From assembly GCA_013696915.1 (NCBI GenBank), contig JACCXR010000173.1:1-6253 (forward strand): a DNA stretch of 6,253 bases, read 5' to 3'. A program made the position numbers and the translations under genes. Below, piece after piece: positions 6,086 to 6,253 of the stretch. The notes beneath the pieces were generated by a model, which worked only from the letters and a program-made list of their open reading frames with translations, searched no databases and was not told the DNA's origin. The stretch is from Euzebyaceae bacterium. Lineage in GTDB: Bacteria > Actinomycetota > Nitriliruptoria > Euzebyales > Egibacteraceae. Position 1 is the first letter of the stretch; each line of letters opens with the position of its first letter.

Positions 6086-6125
6086 CCCATGGCGGTCGCT
6101 GCGCGACCGCCACCAGCGAGGTCAT
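6086..6125 (-). pseudogene. Probable displaced N-terminus of the dehydrogenase gene (out of frame)
   Basis: ATG 6125-6123 has a GAGG ribosome site 8 nt upstream (6137-6134) and opens MTSLVAVA, the pattern expected for the first beta strand of a Rossmann fold. The frame then reads QRPPWDAV and loses similarity. The dehydrogenase's own frame resumes at LLGAGMAVRVWNRT from 6082. Family members need about 12 residues (GxGxMGxxMAxN) between these parts, but only about 19 nt are available, so roughly 17 nt seem to be missing, which would also explain the frame change. Inference from the family pattern; the remnant is short. Confidence 0.45.
6090..6112. repeat. Perfect hairpin at the damaged dehydrogenase N-terminus
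   Basis: GGCGGTCGC (6091-6099) and GCGACCGCC (6103-6111) are perfect inverted repeats with the 3-nt loop TGC, and the flanking T6090/A6112 adds a tenth pair. It sits exactly where the glycine-rich loop of the dehydrogenase should be encoded. Such structures favour deletion by polymerase slippage and also cause sequencing compression. Confidence 0.6.
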
Positions 6126-6127
6126 GA

Positions 6128-6156
6128 GAATCGCCTCGGGCGAGCCTCGGCGATTC
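6128..6156. repeat. Inverted repeat between the amidohydrolase end and the probable dehydrogenase start
   Basis: GAATCGCC (6128-6135) and GGCGATTC (6149-6156) are perfect 8-bp arms around a 13-nt loop. On the minus strand the hairpin lies between the amidohydrolase C-terminus and ATG 6125, and its downstream arm touches the GAGG ribosome site (6137-6134). It could attenuate transcription or hide that site. No T-tract follows. Confidence 0.5.
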
Positions 6157-6168
6157 ACGACTCAGACG

Positions 6169-6253
6169 CCCGAACACGGTCCGGCCGCCGACGACCGTGG
6201 CGAGGCAGTCCAGCACGCGTGGGTCCTCGACGGCGAGGGGGTCGGCGGACCAG
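6169..6253 (-). CDS. C-terminal end of an amidohydrolase-like protein, cut by window edge; stop codon uncertain
   Basis: Only the last ~28 recognisable residues are inside the window. The minus frame starting at 6252 reads WSADPLAVEDPRV, then LDCLATVVGGRTVFG. A DPL segment followed by a VLATVVGGR-V-F/Y strand is the typical closing of metal-dependent amidohydrolases (the YtcJ / amidohydrolase 3 group), where it forms the small beta-sandwich domain that starts and ends these proteins. Family members stop within a few residues of this point. Here the frame stays open through the following gene to TGA at 5955-5953, which is not believable as real protein. One base out of frame there is a TGA at 6164-6162, so a single-base indel near 6165-6175 would restore a normal end. 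Orientation and spacing suggest an operon with the dehydrogenase. Confidence 0.5.

Overview
This is very high-GC DNA, dense in C/G-ending codons, with GTG starts, 4-nt stop/start overlaps and what look like leaderless promoters. That fits an actinobacterium (Actinomycetota). I cannot name a family or genus from the sequence alone. No rRNA, tRNA, CRISPR array, transposase or phage gene is visible.

Layout. (1) 1-1945, minus strand: a DNA-repair pair, sbcD (complete) followed by sbcC (N-terminal third; it leaves the window at base 1). They overlap by 4 nt and encode the Mre11/Rad50-type nuclease-ATPase. (2) 1946-2192: a divergent intergenic region holding the sbcD promoter and the leader of the next gene. 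(3) 2193-2966, plus: an alpha/beta-hydrolase with a complete Ser-Asp-His triad. (4) 3036-5219, plus: a three-gene cassette made of an ArsR-type winged-helix regulator, a major facilitator (MFS) transporter joined to it by a GTGA overlap, and a 94-residue protein of unknown function whose start lies inside the 3' end of the transporter ORF. A symmetric AT-rich nested palindrome covers the -35 of the regulator's promoter, so the cassette is probably autoregulated, with the transporter as main target. (5) 5220-5290: a 71-bp gap between convergent genes, largely filled by five 13-bp tandem repeats able to form hairpins on either strand. (6) 5291-6253, minus: a beta-hydroxyacid dehydrogenase (3-hydroxyisobutyrate dehydrogenase superfamily), preceded by the C-terminal end of an apparent amidohydrolase that enters from the right edge. 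The junction of these two is abnormal. The dehydrogenase reading frame lacks the N-terminal glycine-rich NAD(P) loop, with a likely original start and first beta strand just upstream in another frame. The amidohydrolase frame has no stop where its family would end. This points to indels, real decay or sequence error.

Most of the window is ordinary chromosomal gene content. The parts worth a second look are the operator/promoter at 2990-3035, the identical -10/spacer/ATG layout of sbcD and the ArsR gene, the 13-bp repeat block, and the damaged 6086-6170 junction. I see no convincing new defence or mobile system.
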